Of a stretch of 64,000 bases of DNA, positions 46,293 through 58,127 are shown in pieces. This stretch comes from Pseudorasbora parva (taxonomy: Eukaryota; Chordata; Actinopteri; Cypriniformes; Gobionidae). The stretch lies in contig NC_090192.1 in assembly GCF_024679245.1 (NCBI RefSeq), forward strand, positions 26,001-90,000. Reading direction: 5' to 3'. Made by a program: the position numbers and the translations under genes. Position 1 is the first letter of the stretch; each line of letters begins with the position of its first letter. The notes beneath the pieces are model-generated. The model did not search any database and had not been told where the DNA came from. It saw nothing but the letters and a program-made list of their open reading frames with translations.

Positions 46293-47394
46293 TAGGGGTG
46301 TGCATTGGCACTTCCTTCACGATTCGATTCGATTACGATTCACCAGGTAACGATTCGATTCGATTCGATTCGATTCGATTCTACGATGCATTGTGATGCA
46401 TCAAAATTCTACTGCACACAAAGCAAATTTTTCATCAGTCATGAGGGAATACAAGCAGATATTAAACAACAGATTGTATTGGCTGCTATGTGTCTCCTGA
46501 TCTTTGACATAAAAGTTATTAAATAAAATAAAATGTAATTAAATAAAATGCAATTAGCCCTTAAATGCATGACTGTTTCACCAAACATTCTTACATATTC
46601 AGGTCGTTAGCGACCCAGATCTATATTTAACATGGATAGACCTCTACCTGTCGTGATAATATATAAAACTCCTGATTTTAGAGTAGCAGCTACAGAAGAA
46701 TAAAATAAAACCTATTTCGTTACCTTTTGGAGCTTGGAAGGATTCAGTTTGAGCAGATGTTTAATACCATCATCATATGACCTCGTCAGAGCTCGTTTAC
46801 CAGTTTACCAGCATCTGCCTCATATTCGCGATCTCCAGCATATTCTCAAAACTAATTTTCAATGTCTTCAAAATCAATATTTTGATCACTGACAGCTTCT
46901 TGACCACATCCATCATCAAGAGACAGTGACACTAACATATGATTGTGTTTAGTACTTGCTCTCTGCGGTAAATCACTGAGTCCTTTCAAGTTTTGCAGAT
47001 TATTGTTTCGTTTTCTGTCAGAGGTAACGTTAACTATGAGTGAAACGTCACTTCATCATTGCGTATCAGACATTGCCACCTTGTGGAATAAAGGTGAATT
47101 GCGGCGTTTTTCGTCATTATAGATTCATTGATTATTGTGCAAAAAAAAATATACGTACAATCCTACACACCTCGGGTCGTTAGCGCGTTTTTAATAACCC
47201 GTCTATCGCGGTCATCTCCCTCCGCCTCAGCCATCTTCCTTGTTGTTGTTGTTATTCTCTCGGAACCGGAAGTATTTGAAACTTCACAACTTTATCGTTT
47301 TATAATCGATTCTGGCACTTTGCCGCATCGATGCTGAATCGTTCATGCCCCGCATCGCGATGCATCGCCGAATCGATTATTGTTGACACCCCTA
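46293..47394. mobile_element. hAT-type MITE with 8-bp target duplication (TAGGGGTGTG)
   Basis: The termini TAGGGGTGTG and GACACCCCTA are inverted. The identical 8-mer TTAATTAC flanks both sides (46285-46292 and 47395-47402). The ends are rich in GATTCGATTCG-like steps on the left and CGATGCATCGCCGAATCGAT on the right. No transposase frame was found. A second, partial copy interrupts the L2-like LINE at 33566. Confidence 0.9.
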
Positions 47395-47402
47395 TTAATT
47401 AC

Positions 47403-48832
47403 TATAATTGCCCATGATTTTGCAGCAATTTTATGTTTTACTATGGAAGTGTACTGTCTATATCTATGGACTATAAAAATATAAGGCTATATACAAACAA
47501 GATATAAAACCTTACACAATTTCATGTTATTTAAAACAATCAAATCAACAAACTACGCTCACACAACTGCATGTTATAGACGTGTGAGGAGAAAAGACAA
47601 AAAAACAGTATCAGTACTTGCAGGAGGAGGAGTAGAAGAATTTATATACAGTAATTCCCATCCACTCTGACAAAATGGTCATCTGATGTTTCCTTAAACA
47701 TGTATCCTTGGCACCTCAAAGCTTGAAAATAATGAATTGATATTAAACTTAGTATACACTGAGAAAACTGAACATCATTTACTGATACTGACGTGTTTAT
47801 AACCTTTAATAACCATGCATCTGGAACGGAGAAAAATGTATACCACTTAGCGCCTCTGGTGGACGTTTCCATGGGAAAACTGATCTGAGTCAGGTTATTG
47901 CTAAAAAATTAAAATACATTGGCAAGTGATTGCTTGTCATAACAAGAAATCAGTACACAATATAACACATTTAATGTAAAAAGATAAATTACTAATTATA
48001 GTATACTGTATTAGCTTAATATAGTATTTAGTTATTTTTGGAAAGTGTACATTTTTTTTTGAATTGTTTGGGTTGCATCTTTAACTAGAACTGACAAATG
48101 TACAATTGACTAAATGTACAAAATTCTTCATCCGTTCACAATAATATATTGCATTCCCTCTATAGTATATTTTATTATTCCAGAAAGAGTTTCAAAAAGA
48201 GAACAAATACATTTATTTTCTGTTTTATTAACCCTGGAACAGTATGCATTCAAAAAAATGCATTATTTAATTAAATTAAAACTTCTACAAACGAGGGCTT
48301 TGGCTGGATTGGAACCCGTGTGTTGGTGAGTAGCTGCAATAGGAAACAGTGTAAGATAAATGCTCAATTATCCAGCACATATAAACTTACATCACTAAGC
48401 AAACATTAGGAAAGAAGAATCTCTGAAGTCATTTCCCTTCTTTTTTTTCTCTTATCTCCCTCTATCTTTTTCATTTGCCCCCCTTTTCTTCCCTTCTAAC
48501 TGAGTAACTGCGGTGGCTCTGGTCAGGTTTAAAGTGTTTACAGTTTAATATAGGCTTGTTGAGTCTTTCACCTGAGGGTCTTTTTACGGAGTTCATTGGA
48601 ACTGTAATTATATTGCACACAAAGGACTCTTATTTTGAAAGAGTGATAGCCTGACCTCATTTTTGAGGAAGTGCTCCGTCCGCAGTTCAATGACATGAGA
48701 CACCGGGGACTGTATGTGCATGTATTCCTGCTAGGTATTTTTAAAATTGCTCAATAATGGCACAGATATTAACATGTGAGTTATTTATTTATTTTTTTGG
48801 TTTATAAATAATACTTATTTATTTATTTAAAA
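47403..48832. other. AT-rich region upstream of the transporter gene
   Basis: No gene recognised. A long pyrimidine-rich tract (about 48428-48498) followed by GGCTCTGGTCAG (ending 48526) looks like a possible 3' splice acceptor for a 5' leader exon of the downstream gene, but no matching donor was identified. No convincing TATA box near a start can be singled out in this AT-rich DNA. Confidence 0.35.
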
Positions 48833-50344
48833 ATGAATGGAACTACGAAGCGAGGAGGTTGCACACTCACTCTTGCATTAACTGTGTGCTCTGCAGCCAT
48901 TGGAGGCACTTTTCAATATGGCTACAATATTTCAATCATTAATGCACCCACATCTTATGTGCAGAAGTTCATTAATGAGACCTGTATGGAGAGATGGGGT
49001 GCAGCTCTTGAGCCGAGTCAGCTGACACTGATATGGTCCTTTATTGTTTCCACTTACTCCATCGGAGGACTTTTGGGCTCTCTGCTGGCTGGCCCAATGG
49101 CTATAAAGTGTGGCCGTAAGGGTGCCCTGCTGCTGAACAACGGCTTCCTCTTTCTGAGTGCAGTGCTGGCTCTGAGCAGTCGATCTGCCGGCTCCTTTGA
49201 GATGATCATCCTCGCCCGTCTGCTTGTGGGCATCAATGCTGGTGTTAGTATGAATGTCCAGCCCATGTACTTCGGAGAGAGCGCACCTAAGGACCTGAGA
49301 GGCGCTGTTGCCTTTTCTTCGGCTGTTTTCACCGCTTTAGGGATCCTGATCGGCCAGATTACAGGTCTGACTGAAGTTTTGGGGAGTGAGTCTCTCTGGC
49401 CTTATCTATTGGCCAGCAATGCTGTCCCAGGACTAGTGCAGCTGATCACCTTGCCCTGGTTTCCCGAGAGCCCGCGTTATTTACTGATTGACCGAGGGGA
49501 CAGAGAGGCGTGCGGCCAGGCCCTGAAGCGCCTCCGAGCGAGCAGCGTTAGCCCGGATGAGATGGAAGAGATCCTCCAGGAGAGAGCTGAAGCTGGGGAA
49601 GCTCATGCCAAGAGTCTGTGGGATCTGCTCCAGGACCGCAGTCTCCGCAGGCCGCTCTGCACTGTAATGGCTGCCAGCAGTGCCATGATGCTGTGTGGAA
49701 ATGATTCCATTTACTTCTACGCCTCGTATATCTTTCAGGAAGCCGGTATTCCAGGGAATAAGATTCAGTATGTGACCATCGGCACAGGAGCGTGTGAGTT
49801 CGGTGCGGCTTTGGCCTGTAATCTGCTCATCGAGCGTGTTGGCCGCAGGCTTCTCCTCGCAGGCGGCTATCTGTGCATGGCCTGCTGGGCGTTAGTCTTC
49901 ACTGCTGCTCTTTCTCTGGAGGGCCGAGTGGCCGGCATGCCTTATCTGAGTATGGTCTGTGTGTTCTGCTACATCTTCAGCTTTGGTATCGGCCCCGCAG
50001 GAGTCACCGGCATCCTTCCTGCCGAGCTGTTTGACCAGCTGGCCCGGCCTGCAGCCTACATGGCCGCCGGCTCCATGATGTGGCTAAACCTCTTCCTCGT
50101 TGGAATGGCGTTTCCATTCATAGTTAATGGATTGGGACAGTTCTGCTTTATCCCCTTCTGTGGTGTTTGTGTGGCTGCGTGTCTTTTCATCAGTTTCACT
50201 TTACCTGAAACCAAAGGGAGGACATTAGCAGAGATCAATGAGGAGTGGAATAAGAAAGGCACAGCTAAAGGACATCCTAAATATAGTCAACAATCTCAAA
50301 GTCTGACTGATCCGTCAGAAAGCCAAGAGACGGAGAAGATCTGA
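48833..50344 (+). CDS. slc2a11: Class II facilitative hexose transporter, GLUT11-like, uninterrupted frame
   Basis: The 503-residue protein of the SLC2 (GLUT) family is a plasma-membrane sugar uniporter with 12 expected helices. Visible motifs: FQYGYNISIINAPT in helix 1 (28-40), an N-glycosylation site NET at 48-50 in the first outer loop, KCGRKG between helices 2 and 3 (92-97), GINAGVSMNVQPMYFGESAP (133-152), WFPESPRYLL (209-218), CGNDSIYFYAS (289-299) where class I has QQLSGIN, IERVGRR (333-339), FGIGPAGVTGI (384-394) and LPETKGRT (457-464). LCGNDS, GTGACE and ELFDQLARPAA point to GLUT11 rather than GLUT5 or GLUT9. The start is supported by an in-frame TAA at 48809 and A at -3. Vertebrate SLC2 genes are normally split into many exons, so an intact single-exon copy suggests a retrogene or intron loss. 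The exact teleost paralogue and the substrate are not resolved. Confidence 0.93.
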   Translation: MNGTTKRGGCTLTLALTVCSAAIGGTFQYGYNISIINAPTSYVQKFINETCMERWGAALEPSQLTLIWSFIVSTYSIGGLLGSLLAGPMAIKCGRKGALLLNNGFLFLSAVLALSSRSAGSFEMIILARLLVGINAGVSMNVQPMYFGESAPKDLRGAVAFSSAVFTALGILIGQITGLTEVLGSESLWPYLLASNAVPGLVQLITLPWFPESPRYLLIDRGDREACGQALKRLRASSVSPDEMEEILQERAEAGEAHAKSLWDLLQDRSLRRPLCTVMAASSAMMLCGNDSIYFYASYIFQEAGIPGNKIQYVTIGTGACEFGAALACNLLIERVGRRLLLAGGYLCMACWALVFTAALSLEGRVAGMPYLSMVCVFCYIFSFGIGPAGVTGILPAELFDQLARPAAYMAAGSMMWLNLFLVGMAFPFIVNGLGQFCFIPFCGVCVAACLFISFTLPETKGRTLAEINEEWNKKGTAKGHPKYSQQSQSLTDPSESQETEKI

Positions 50345-50599
50345 GAGAAGTCTGGCTGCCTTCTGCGTTTACTTTTATCGGTTTACTCTGTTATTGTTTT
50401 TCCTATATTTTGACACTCACTTGACACGTCTATTAATGTATTATTTGTAATTTATTTAAAATTATTGATTCTCTTTTTTATTGTTTTTAATTTCCGACTT
50501 TTGGTCCTTGATCAAACAAGGCAACAAAGTTAGATTTTATATTAGTTTAACATTTATTACTTGAAATGCAGCTAGGAAATATAATGTGCAATTATAAAA

Positions 50600-50611
50600 A
50601 ATAAAAATAAA
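50600..50611 (+). promoter_or_regulatory. Candidate polyadenylation signals of the transporter gene
   Basis: Two adjacent AATAAA hexamers (50600-50605 and 50606-50611) about 260 bases after the stop codon, followed by an A-rich and (GAA)n tract. If the gene is a retrocopy this A-rich stretch could be the old poly(A) tail, but that is not demonstrated. Confidence 0.4.
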
Positions 50612-51345
50612 AAAGAAGAAGAAGAAGAAGAAGAAACACTGGTGCATGTTGACCTGCTATTTGAATCGTATCAGGGATGCAGTTTTTGTTGTTTGGTAGT
50701 TTTTATTTTTACTATTTCCAAAATACTTGAATCTTCGTGCCTGCACTTATGTATTTTTCCTCATTCAGTGTCTCATATTGAGATGTTGTTCATTATTTAT
50801 GCAAGAGTTGCTTATTTTGAAAGCAGCACCCGAAGAGTAATGCAGTATATTAGCCTGCCGTCTGCACGTCCCGGAGATCTGTCCTTCGCCTGCTGTGCCA
50901 GCAGATGGCACTATCTCACCAGCATTGTTTTCTTCTGTCTGCACTGTTTGTCTACCCTATGAATCAAAACAAGAACAGTCACAGAATGCCATTGCGTTTA
51001 TGTGACTTATAATCACAGATGGAAAAGAAGACAATCACTAAATAACCTTCATTTGTGCCTTAGTTTACATATTTTCTGCCTGCTAACCTGCCTGTGTACT
51101 CTCTAAAGTAGCAAATATATTCAACCAAATGAAATGTAATATTCTATCCAAATGTATTGAATTGTATGATGATTAGACATTTGTCCTGATTCTTATAATG
51201 CAGTGAGTAAGAACTTTCTGTTAATCTATCAAATGTGTTACGAAGCTGTGACTTCTACTTCTACTGTAGAGCGTGACGGCTCCGATCTTTCGAATTATCT
51301 TATGAATATCTATTGATCTAATATGATTTCTGACCTGTAAGGTTG
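50612..51345. other. Downstream intergenic stretch
   Basis: (GAA)n at 50613-50635, then AT-rich sequence. The 106-codon frame at 50642-50962 has no domain and is not supported as a gene. Confidence 0.4.
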
Positions 51346-51665
51346 CCAGAATCATTCACTGTCTGTTCGTCGGCCAGAGGAGAACCGGTCTGGTTTCTTC
51401 TTCCATTCTGGCCCTGGAGGAGTTTTGGTTCCTTGCCACTTGCTCAGTTGGGGACACTAAAATTTCAACTATATTACCGATCTGCCCACATTGACACTGT
51501 GATAAATTGAAATTAGCTGGATAACATTACTGTTTTCTCCAGAATGACTATACAACCGAATCAAATTCTGTTGCATTATCTTCCTGTTAACACTGTGAAG
51601 CTGCTTTGAAACAACTGGACTTGTATAAACCGTTATATCAATAAATGGGATTTGATTCATGTAAG
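51346..51665 (+). repeat. Interspersed repeat, GTGAAGCTGCTTTGAAAC family
   Basis: It contains CCAGAGGAGAACCGG, GGAGTTTTGGTTCCTTGCC, CACATTGACACTGTGATAAA and GTGAAGCTGCTTTGAAACAA, a sequence common in fish genomes that usually ends in TATAAA-like repeats. Class not assigned here. Confidence 0.5.
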
Positions 51666-51839
51666 AAGTGAGAAGAATTCACTTGTGTTTGTGTTTATTG
51701 ATACACCATTTACTGTTTAATGAAACTATATAAGTTAATGAAGCCCAAGTGTCACCTGCACCTATTATGTGATGTGTAGGCTGGCGAAATGGTGACTTGA
51801 AAGCACTTTATTATATTACCATTTTTGATAATTATGTAG

Positions 51840-52225
51840 CATTATGAAAGAGTATCTTATGCTCCTCAGGCCTGCATTTATGTGAACAAAAACAGCAATA
51901 TTGCGAAATATTATTGAAATAAAGGGTTTCTATTTTAATATACTTTAAAATGTAAAGTATTCCTGTGATCAAAGCTGAGTTTATCATCATTACTCCAGTC
52001 TTCAGAGTCACATGATCCTTCACTAATCATTCTCAGAGGAGGATCTGATGTCAATGTTGGAAACAGTCGTGCAGAACCTGCTGTGATTCTCTGTTCAAGA
52101 TTCTTTGATTAATAAAATGTTGAAAAGAACATTATGTAATAACATTTCACAATATTAGGCTACTGCTTTTTCTGTATTATTGATTAAATAAATGCAGGCT
52201 TGATGAGCATAAGAGACTTCCTTGC
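51840..52225 (+). repeat. Interspersed repeat, CTGCATTTATxTG / TCACATGATCCTTC family
   Basis: GCCTGCATTTATGTGA, TTCCTGTGATCAAAGCTGAG, ACTCCAGTCTTCAGAGTCAC and AAATGCAGGCTTGATGAGC are steps of an abundant fish repeat. The ends are imperfectly inverted (CCTGCATTTAT and ATAAATGCAGG), consistent with a non-autonomous DNA element. Confidence 0.55.
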
Positions 52226-52256
52226 AAAAACATAAAATAGTTTCCAAACTATTCTC

Positions 52257-52273
52257 ACATACACACACACACA

Positions 52274-52360
<87 letters not shown>
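52257..52360. repeat. CA microsatellite
   Basis: (CA)n of about 100 bp with one TA interruption near 52280. Confidence 0.95.
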
Positions 52361-52364
<4 letters not shown>

Positions 52365-52907
52365 TTATTTATTTTACATATTGTCCCTTTTTTGCATTTG
52401 AGCCCCTGCCCCTGAAGAACTCTCTGCACGTCTCTGCGAGTCCATCTGACACTTAACACAGACTTCATTTCCATAAATTGAAAGTGTAGCAGCCCAGCTT
52501 AATGAGATTCTCAAGTGGCTTACAAAGTCTTTTCAAATTCAGCGAGGTTGAGCAGAAAGAGCAGGCTTCTCAGGAAAAAGGACTTGAATGGTCTGTTTTT
52601 CTCCTTGTTAGTCTGGGCTGTGGCTTCATCGCTTCAAGAAGAGAAAGCAAGCTGATGGGATCTCAGAAGAACAGCATGCATTTACTGAATCAAAGAAAGG
52701 GACAATGAGCTTCCCCAATCAGACAAAAGCCCTTTATAATGACAGAATCTATACTGTGAACACTGTGATCGAAGTAAAAAAATTATGCATATATACACAC
52801 ATATAAATATATGGTGTGTTTTGCATATCTAAAAAAAATGTTGCCTGTAGTGTCTCGTCTTTTGAAAAATGTGTGTTTGAAAGTCTGAGGTGATCATGTA
52901 GTGTCCC

Positions 52908-53040
<133 letters not shown>

Positions 53041-53467
53041 CTCTCAGGTCAGCTGATCAACAGAAACATCATCCTCTGTATATGTGTCCATATATTAATG
53101 TGACAGCATAACAGCGTTAATCATGACATGCAGCCGGTTTTTATTTTATGGTTTTATTCTGGTTTAATTTTATTAAATTATTATTTCCTTTTTCCGGAAA
53201 TTATTAAATGAAATCATACCCATTTCACACAAAAAATCATTGATTTGCTATGAAAAAATAATACTATTAAACATTTGCATTTAAATTACAACATTTTAAT
53301 GAATAGAAACAGCATACATTTTTTAAAATCTGAACAACATAATAGAATACATATTAAAGAAAAATAAATAACTAAAAGGGTTAAACTGGTCCCTCTTTTT
53401 CTCTCTTCTTTATTGCCATGTTATAAACAGTATGAACTATCTCACTAGTTAAGTTATGTATAACTAG

Positions 53468-53644
<177 letters not shown>

Positions 53645-53734
53645 TAGCTTGGCCCTCCCTCATGCAGTAAAATTGGTTGAATCCGTGTGATTGACAGGAA
53701 CAGAAAGTGAGGCCGATCAGACGAATGTGTGTGT

Positions 53735-54235
53735 CATGAGTTAGGTTTGGCTCTCTTCTCTTTCTCAGCTGTTTGCTATCGCATCAGCGTACTCTCTGAT
53801 TGAGAGCGCACCTGTTCCTCTTTGCATGCTTCTCTCTGGCTATTGAGTGACTCCTGTTTGTGGCTTCTTTGCCAGATTATTATTGAATGCATCTCGCTCA
53901 AGTTCACGTCTCTCGTTTGCCTCGTTTGTCTGGTGGGATCGTCCCGTGTTGTTGGTGTTGGTCTCACCTGTGTTTCTGTCCAGTCTCCTGCTGTACGTGA
54001 GTACTCTCTGGACGCTGTCTGTGGTGCTGAGTGCGTTGCCTGGGGCTGCTTCGCTCGCCACTGCCTTCCCGCTACGAGCTCAAGACATCGGCCCGTTTCT
54101 AAGGTTGATCCCTGTGTTATGCTCCAGATCTGCATCACCCTTTGCTGTGATCGGCTATCTGCCCGAGTTCCTTTTGTGAGTTAATAAACATTTCTGTTCT
54201 GCACCTTTGCATTTGGGTCCTCTCTACAATCTCTG
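53735..54235 (+). mobile_element. Possible solo LTR
   Basis: A moderately GC-rich stretch ends in TTAATAAACATTTCTG, TTTGCATTTGGGTCC and TCTCTGACA, resembling the AATAAA and terminal part of fish gypsy-type LTRs. A TGTGTCATGAG at about 53730 could be the TG start. No target duplication was confirmed. The overlapping frames of 110-120 codons on both strands have no domain. Confidence 0.4.
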
Positions 54236-55822
54236 ACAGAGTGTGCAGTGTGCGTCTTTAGGCCTATATAATTCTTTGAATTAGTCTAATATTTTAAATA
54301 AAATTTAATTCATTCATTATTAAATTAATGATTTAATTTCTATAGGCCATATTTTTTTTAATAGAGTCGACCCTTCAGATATGCGAGCCTAACCCTAACC
54401 TATAAGAGTCGGCTCCTGGAGAACGACCCATCGCTAACTCAAAATGAAAACATTTCTCCATTTCCTAAACTTCAGGCCCGAGGCTCTAAACTGGGAATTT
54501 AGAGGGCCATGATATTCAAATCAGCTGCCCATTTATTAACGTGCGATCATTTGTACGAAGGGATTGCCGGCATATGAATGTTTCATGAATCACATGTGAA
54601 CCCCGTCATAAGATGATTTTTGCACGTGGATCTGCTCTCGTTTCTATGTTAGATTGATGAATGAGGCTGATAGATAGATACTGGTGCGCAGGTCCGCATG
54701 ACCAATGTTTCATACGAACTGTGCCCTGTTCTGAAATAAACTGCCAGTGTAAAAACTTACTTTATTTATATTCTTAAAATGAGAGAAATCACTGCTTGTT
54801 CTGATTTTTTAAGCCTAGGCTTAAACCTTCTGCTTGTGTTTTTCCCAGCATGCTTTGCTTTCCTTCCCACAGGCAGTGCACATGTTGTTTTGAGCATACG
54901 GCTCCGAGGCCCAACATGACTGCCTCTTATATTAAAACAACCAGCTAATGCATTAAACAAGTAATGCTAGCCAAAATTATACTTTCAGTTGATTCATCGG
55001 ATTTTAAATTTTGGTGTTCCTTAAATAATGAAAAAAAGTGAGATCAGTTTATTATTCTGGGTTTATATGATTTTCAGACGTCGAGGACAATCAGAGGTAC
55101 TGCAAATTTTGGCCAAAACAAATACATCCAGTGAACCCTGGTGCTATGGACTGAAGCAAAATACATACAGTCTGAGCATGTCGTCTCAAAGACTGCTCAA
55201 GAATGATGAGATCTTACTCCTAATTCACATAAAAGCCTGATTTGCGACCTGTATCTGCCAACACCTGCTTCTCTGCTCAATCATAACATATTGAATTAAT
55301 AAACATTCTTCCATAAATGCACCAGAAACGTTAGGGATGGAATAGGAAGTTTAAAAATACGGCACAATAGGGAAGTATAAAGCCATGGCTCTGAAAGCGG
55401 TGGATTTTAGGGATGGAGGAGCCGACGCTGAGCCGTAATGCTTTATAGCCCATTGTTGAGAGCGGTTCAGCCATCAGGATTTGACAGTTTGTCACAGTAT
55501 AGAGACAAAAGGACAATTAAACCATGAGCAATCGTGAACAAATGCCGAGGCCTCTTATTATGCGTCTCCTAAAAAATGAGATGCACAGCGGATGAATCTG
55601 CAGAGCGACTGTAATAAAGCATCTGCAGGTCGATTTCTCTGAAACGAAACACTGGTTCTGTGAGGCTGTCGTTCATTACTGTTCGTTTCGAGCGTCGACA
55701 TTAGCTCAACCAATGGCTTGAGTCTGGGGGCAGGACTATCCGCTGCTCGGCCAATCACAGATGAGGTGAATGTTGGAGGAAACCTGATTTTTGTTGATGC
55801 TTGTGACACAGATATGACTGGT
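54236..55822. other. Intergenic stretch
   Basis: No gene recognised. It contains a short CCTAACCCTAACC near 54390, too short to be called telomeric, and several unassigned short frames. Confidence 0.4.
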
Positions 55823-55830
55823 CTCATAAC

Positions 55831-56495
55831 CAGTGTTGGGGAAAGTTACTTTGAAAAGTAATCCATTACAATATTGCATTACTCTCTTAAAAAGTGGCTA
55901 ATTGAGTTACTTAGTTTCTTGTTAAGAAAAGTAATGAGTTACATTACTTTTGCTTTACTGTTTCTCACATGGGCTGGGCTTGTTTTTTATAATAAAACAG
56001 TTCTATATTTGTGCAAAGGTAAAGACCTCTTCATACCAAAATTTAAATAATAATAAATAATAAGCCTCAGGCTAAGGTAAAAATGCAAATTAACGCATGA
56101 ACATTAGAGGGCGCAGCTCTGCTATTCTGGATAATGGAAGAATAGGACGCAGGAGAAAAAGTTTTTAACAATAAAAACAAAAAATCTAGTAATTTTTGCT
56201 CATGGTTTAACTGAACCATTAAGGGTAAGCGGCAAGATATTGGTCAATAAAGTGGGATTATCTTAAGATATATGTTTTATTTAAGGAGGTTTGCATAGTA
56301 TTCTTATTTTGCTTTTGGCTGATTTTATTCATTTTGAGGAGTACTGAATCTTTATTGTGCAACTGAGATGAATAAATGCTCGCATTTAGTCTAAAACTAC
56401 AATAACGCCTCTGCACTGCGGGATTTTTCTCAACATGGGGACAGGAGAGCTGTCAGGAGAGCTCAAGTTACCTGTAATGCGTTACCCCCACACTG
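55831..56495. mobile_element. hAT-type MITE with 8-bp target duplication (CAGTGTTGGG)
   Basis: The ends are CAGTGTTGGGGAAAGTTAC and GTAACGCATTACAGG-type inverse on the right (plus strand ...GCGTTACCCCCACACTG). The 8-mer CTCATAAC flanks both sides (55823-55830 and 56496-56503). Length 665 bp, no transposase. Its subterminal TTACTTT/AGTAATG steps are typical of this abundant fish family. Confidence 0.9.
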
Positions 56496-56503
56496 CTCAT
56501 AAC

Positions 56504-58127
56504 TTGGGATTGTTCTCATAGGCTTTCATTGAAGACGCTTTTCACAGTTAATTCTTATTTTTATCTAATAAAATGAATCCTGCCTATTATATAAGGGTAG
56601 TTTCCTGTAAGAGTTCACTGCACAATGTGTAGCTAACCATCTGAATGGCCATAATTCAAACATAATTCGAACACGCATAGTATGCAGAATAAAACAAACA
56701 TATAGTTATATATATATATGATGATGATAACACATGATAGTTTAGACATGTTTAACTATATATATATATATAGTTTATCATGTGTGTAATCATGTGTTTC
56801 GTTGTATGTAAAATAGCCTTATACAAAACCTACAAGAGATGAGTGTGCAAAAAAAATATTAAAAAACTAAACTAAGGTAAGCTTTTCAATTCCAGCTAAT
56901 GGCGGAGGTCTATGAAAACAATAACCGACACTAATAGGGGTCAGAGCGCCTGCAGATGTGCCATTGTGTTCTGACAGTGATAATGACAGCCTATCTGTAA
57001 TGTTGTATAAGCAGCGAGAGCCAATGTGAGAGCATGTGATACCTGCAGGTATAATGGAAGGCTGCATATGTTATATGATGGCTAATGTGGGAAAACTGAT
57101 ATACATAGTGTCACTTATGATGGAGGAAGCATTCAGGTCACATTGCAGCATAAAATTAGAAGAAATAAAGTATACATTTCCCCACATATTGTTATTGCGT
57201 TGTGTTTTCTGTGAGGTTTTTATCATTATAATAAATACATGTACTTGTATTTTGTGTCAGTACTATTCATTATTCATTACTTTTCATCATCTGAATTGCA
57301 TATCATCGTATTAAATATCGAAGTGTATTTTGCATTACAGTAATGAGAGCTGTGGTGGGGGGATCGAGTGTTTTAAGGCAAGAACCAGGAAAGCACACAG
57401 TATCAAAAACACAAGTGTGCAATAATGAAATCTGAGCCGGTGGTGAATTGCTTTTACATTCAGTGGATTGAAATGCAATGTGTTGCTTTACTGATTCAAG
57501 GAAATGTCTTCAGAAGTATGGGGGCTCACCTAAAATCCTTTTAATCTTATTTGCTTATTGTGGCTCTGCTAGAGGCTAGACTGACTCTTCTTCAGTTCAA
57601 CTGGCCTGTGGCAGATGAGATCAGGAGAAGCATAAGGCAAGCTCAATCCGGCAGCTCCATATATGAGGAGACGGAGGGCTGATGCTGAGGCTGGACTAAT
57701 GGGATCTGTGCACTTACTCATGAAAACTGGCCAATCATTACACCAGCCCGGCTGTATGCTGTATACAGCATGCTCATGTATTTATGGGAGAACACGACAT
57801 ATATGTCCTTGTCAGGACATATGCAAGGGGGCAGAGGTAAGTAAATCCAAATACAGTGTTTATTAAAGATAAAAAGGAAAATTCTCTCATTAATTACTTA
57901 CCCAAATGTTGTTCGACACCTTCAGAACACAAATTAAGATATTTTTGTTGAAATCTGATGGCTCAAACAGGCCTTAATTGACACCAATGTCATTTTCTCT
58001 CTCAAGACCCATAAAGGCACTAAAGATGTCATTACACCAAAGCCCATCTCACTACAGCGGCTCTACAATCATTTTATGAAGCGACAAGAATAGTTTTTGT
58101 GTGCAAAAAAACAAAACAAAATTAAAG
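56504..58127. other. Intergenic stretch
   Basis: AT-rich. Two nearby (TA)n runs (56710-56720 and 56757-56771) sit in sequence with GTTTAAACATG-like inverted steps. No gene recognised. The CGGAGGGCTGATGCTGAGG region near 57670 shows a short frame without a domain. Confidence 0.4.

Noticed and set aside
53822..54184. Cys-rich 120-codon frame
   Set aside because: Three overlapping long frames on both strands in an LTR-like segment; no domain or signal peptide pattern that I would trust.
54385..54400. Interstitial telomeric repeat
   Set aside because: Barely two CCTAACC steps, expected by chance in a sequence of this size.
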